Position numbers and translations under genes: made by a program. Below the pieces are notes generated by a model. The model was not told where the DNA came from and did not search any database. It saw only the letters and a list, made by a program, of their open reading frames with translations. 64,000 nt of DNA from Clostridia bacterium (GTDB taxonomy: Bacteria > Bacillota > Clostridia > Oscillospirales > Acutalibacteraceae). The stretch covers positions 1 through 64,000 of the forward strand of contig JAFVVQ010000042.1 of assembly GCA_017502085.1 (NCBI GenBank). Direction: 5' to 3'. Each line of letters begins with the position of its first letter. The stretch's first letter is position 1. This document shows, in pieces, positions 61,501 to 64,000 of this stretch.

Positions 61501-63480
61501 TTAATTCTCCTTAATTATATTTGATTTAAAGAAATCGTCAATTGCGGCAAAGAGAGATTTTTTGGCTTCTTCAACCGTGCAGTTTTTCAACTGACAAGCC
61601 GCCATAGTCTGATGACCGCCGCCTCCGAGCGATTCCATAATTATCTGTACGTTGATTTCTCCGAAACTTCTTGCGGAGATGTTTATTGCCCCGTTGCTTT
61701 CAAACATAACGAACGAAGCCTTGATATCCGAAACGTTGAGAAGTTCGTCAGCCGCCTGTGCGGAAATGATTCTTATATCGGGCGAATCAATATCTGCATA
61801 CGAGACGGCACACATTGAATATGTTTCCGAGTCGGATATAACTTTGTTTCTCAATCGGTTGTCTTCAATCGAATTCGAGAAAAGCTTTTTGACAGTTACC
61901 GTATCTGCGTTATATTCGCGCAGGAAAGCTGCCGCTTCAAAAGTACGGACACCTGCACGAATAACAAAGTTCTTTGTGTCAAGCATAATACCCGCAAACA
62001 GTGCCTCCGCAACAGAGCGTGTTACGTTAACATCCGCCTTGAAATACTGTAACAGTTCACAAACCATTTCACTTGCCGAAGAAGCAACCGGATCGTGATG
62101 AAACAAAGCAATGTCATTAAGGTCAGTTACCGAGCGCCTGTGATGATCGATTATAACTTTCATATCAATCATCTGATATAGCTCGGGGAATTCCACGAAA
62201 GTATCGATATGAGTGTCGACAACAACAAGCAGAGTCTTCTTTGTTATTGTATTTTTTGCTTCTGCAAGAGTCACAAATAAACCTTCCATACCCTCTGATT
62301 CCGCTTTCTGGATAAGCGGCAACGCAAGAGTGGTTGATTTATCGGTTACAATTTGAACAGGCTTGTCAAACGCCTTGACAGCGCACGCAATTCCGATTGC
62401 GGAGCCGATTGCATCAAGGTCTGTATAGTTATGACCCATAATAATGACGTTATCGCTGTTCTTGATATGCTCGGAAAATGCATAGGCAACGACTCTGCTC
62501 TTGACTTTTGTTCTTTTCTCGGCACTTTTTGAAATGCCGCCGATGAATTCATATCCGTCAATCGTACTGATTGCTACCTGGTCTCCGCCTCTGCCGAGCG
62601 CCATACTGATCGCCTTACGGGATTTCTTTTCGCACTCCATTAAATTATCGCCGCCCGAAGCGCCGATAGAAAGAGTCGCACCGATTTCTTTATCTTTATA
62701 TTTAAATTCACGGACAGTTCTGAGAATTGCAAAACCCTCAGAAACCATATTTTTGAAATTAACCTGCTCCGTAAAAATAAAATACCTGTCGTCTCCGATC
62801 TTTTTGACCGCACTGTTATGAGATTCAGCCCACGAATCAATTTCCGCATCGATACGGCTTTTGATTTCAGCTCTTTCACTGTCCCTGAAATCGGAGCGTG
62901 AGTCGTCAAGATTATCAAGTTCGATGAGCAATGCATAAGGACGGGAATTGACATAATTGATTTCAGTGATTTTCAGTTCGGTATTGTTAAGATAAAATAA
63001 AATATAATACTGTTCACCGTTATATTCAAATGAATTGGTAAATACCGAATAAAATCTTTCGCCAATCTGAACTTGAGAATTCTGCCCATAAATCATAGTT
63101 GACGGAGCAACGTTATTCGTAAACAATGTCACAGGCGTTGACTGAGTCAGCTCTCCGCCAGCAATATCATTATAAAAAGCGATACTGCACCAACTTATGT
63201 ATCCCCGTGAATCACACACGGCTACGGGGAAAGGATAATTATGCAGCACCTCAGCCTGAGAGTAATCAAGCTTTTCGGAAACTGTTTCCATCAGTTTCTT
63301 ATAACGCTTATCTGCATCAGTGACTCTGTAGGCTGCTATTGAGAATATGATGATTGCCGTAATCAGTTCGGCAAGTGCCGCCCATATATTCATGAATGCG
63401 GTAAACGATATAACCGTAACAGAGAAAACCGCAAACAGAACTATGAGCAGTTTATCATACCAGAAACCCTTTAGTTTCAT
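61501..63480 (-). CDS. gdpP: c-di-AMP phosphodiesterase GdpP
   Basis: A 659-residue protein whose ATG directly follows the rnj stop codon; GGAGGTA lies inside rnj. Two membrane helices (11-53), a PAS-like domain (about 75-165), a degenerate GGDEF domain (about 170-305, with RGGDQVAI), then DHH (MGHNYTDLDAIGSAIG, VIIDHHRRS) and DHHA1 (SLGGGGHQTMAACQ). It hydrolyses c-di-AMP, controlling potassium and cell-wall homeostasis. Confidence 0.96.
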   Translation of the reverse strand: MKLKGFWYDKLLIVLFAVFSVTVISFTAFMNIWAALAELITAIIIFSIAAYRVTDADKRYKKLMETVSEKLDYSQAEVLHNYPFPVAVCDSRGYISWCSIAFYNDIAGGELTQSTPVTLFTNNVAPSTMIYGQNSQVQIGERFYSVFTNSFEYNGEQYYILFYLNNTELKITEINYVNSRPYALLIELDNLDDSRSDFRDSERAEIKSRIDAEIDSWAESHNSAVKKIGDDRYFIFTEQVNFKNMVSEGFAILRTVREFKYKDKEIGATLSIGASGGDNLMECEKKSRKAISMALGRGGDQVAISTIDGYEFIGGISKSAEKRTKVKSRVVAYAFSEHIKNSDNVIIMGHNYTDLDAIGSAIGIACAVKAFDKPVQIVTDKSTTLALPLIQKAESEGMEGLFVTLAEAKNTITKKTLLVVVDTHIDTFVEFPELYQMIDMKVIIDHHRRSVTDLNDIALFHHDPVASSASEMVCELLQYFKADVNVTRSVAEALFAGIMLDTKNFVIRAGVRTFEAAAFLREYNADTVTVKKLFSNSIEDNRLRNKVISDSETYSMCAVSYADIDSPDIRIISAQAADELLNVSDIKASFVMFESNGAINISARSFGEINVQIIMESLGGGGHQTMAACQLKNCTVEEAKKSLFAAIDDFFKSNIIKEN

Positions 63481-64000
63481 TTATACCTCCATAATAATAG
63501 GAAGAATCATCGGACTGCGTTTGGTCTGTTCATAAACGAAGTGGGAAACCGCATCTCTGAGTTTACCTTTAATGGCATTGATATCGCTGATGTTGCTGTA
63601 ATAACAGTTTTCAAGCGATCTCTCGGCAATTCTGCGCGCCTGTTCAATGAGTTCCTCATTTTCTTTGACATAAACAAAGCCTCTTGAAACAACCTCAGGA
63701 CCTGCAATAAGCTGACCCGTTTCATAGTCAAGCGATGCGGTAACAACAATAATTCCGTCCTGACCGAGATGTTTTCTGTCACGAAGAACAACGCTTCCGA
63801 CGTCACCGACACCCGAACCGTCAACGAAAACTTTACCTGCGGGTACGGGAGCGACGCTTTTGATTGACTGGCTTGTCAGTTCGGCGACAAAGCCATTATC
63901 TGCAATAAAGATATTTTCTGTCGGAATACCCATACCTTCTGCAAGCATTGCGTGTTTACGAAGATGTTTCTGTTCGCCGTGAACGGGAATAAAATACTTC
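63481..64000 (-). CDS. rnj: Ribonuclease J, C-terminal part (runs off the window)
   Basis: 173 residues are visible; the frame is open at the window edge. KYFIPVHGEQKHLRKHA is the end of the beta-lactamase/beta-CASP core with its conserved His. GPEVVSRGFVYVKENEELIE and KRSPMILPIIMEV belong to the C-terminal domain. RNase J processes and degrades RNA with 5'-exo and endo activity. The TAA stop abuts gdpP. Confidence 0.94.
   Translation of the reverse strand, partial: KYFIPVHGEQKHLRKHAMLAEGMGIPTENIFIADNGFVAELTSQSIKSVAPVPAGKVFVDGSGVGDVGSVVLRDRKHLGQDGIIVVTASLDYETGQLIAGPEVVSRGFVYVKENEELIEQARRIAERSLENCYYSNISDINAIKGKLRDAVSHFVYEQTKRSPMILPIIMEV

Overview
The window looks like a chromosomal segment of an anaerobic, endospore-forming, AT-rich Firmicute (Clostridia; an Oscillospiraceae/Ruminococcaceae-type gut bacterium is the best guess). 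Evidence: a spoIIAA-spoIIAB-sigF operon, a DUF3794/LysM spore-coat morphogenetic protein of the SipL type, a SpoVB-like flippase, a T-box leader before valS, Gram-positive Shine-Dalgarno sites before almost every gene, and many sigma-A promoters with 17-nt spacers. Most genes are ordinary chromosomal or carbohydrate-catabolic genes. No CRISPR array, intact insertion sequence or prophage is visible.

Layout. 1-1300: tail of a small membrane protein and a serine recombinase that has lost its catalytic domain. 1277-9185: a secreted T/K/S-rich protein, a YtrA-type GntR/ABC-transporter operon with a clear operator, a DivIVA-like coiled-coil protein plus a membrane protein, MgtC and DUF368 proteins. 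9404-17070: a six-gene operon (old-yellow-enzyme-type reductase, SDR, fumarate-reductase-like flavoprotein, TIM-barrel isomerase, GH3 glucosidase, esterase), convergent with a pectate-lyase-fold/heparinase-fold pair (17111-21066). 21067-24032: decayed DUF11 surface-protein remnant, PadR/HAAS-protein pair, tRNA-Ala(GGC) surrounded by partial copies of itself, and a 56-residue peptide gene. 24128-26437: thioredoxin, SipL-like protein, PC4/YdbC. 26532-29388: GPH sugar symporter and Gfo/Idh oxidoreductase. 29450-35772: operon of solute-binding lipoprotein, GH27 with an inserted carbohydrate-binding module, sialidase-like protein and SPFH/zinc-ribbon protein. 35886-38470: NAD-epimerase with a zinc-ribbon tail and a DapA-family lyase. 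38541-47133: spoIIA operon, folC, valS with T-box, spoVB, pepD. 47255-51508: GH38 mannosidase and an unrecognised helical protein. 51662-55732: DUF2156 protein, aconitase, isocitrate dehydrogenase. 55823-64000: the housekeeping run rnj-gdpP-rplI-dnaB-tilS-hpt-ftsH on the minus strand.

How it fits together. The organism appears to take up plant or host glycans and glycosides (GH3, GH27, GH38, polysaccharide-lyase folds, GPH symporter, Gfo/Idh and DapA-family enzymes), to make glutamate precursors through aconitase/IDH, and to sporulate. The most unusual locus is 9404-17070. It puts three redox enzyme families (OYE, SDR, fumarate-reductase-like) beside a sugar isomerase fold, a beta-glucosidase and an esterase, all apparently cytoplasmic. 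That fits reductive processing of an imported glycoside, possibly aromatic, but the substrate cannot be read from sequence. The second is the tRNA-Ala locus, which looks like an integration scar.
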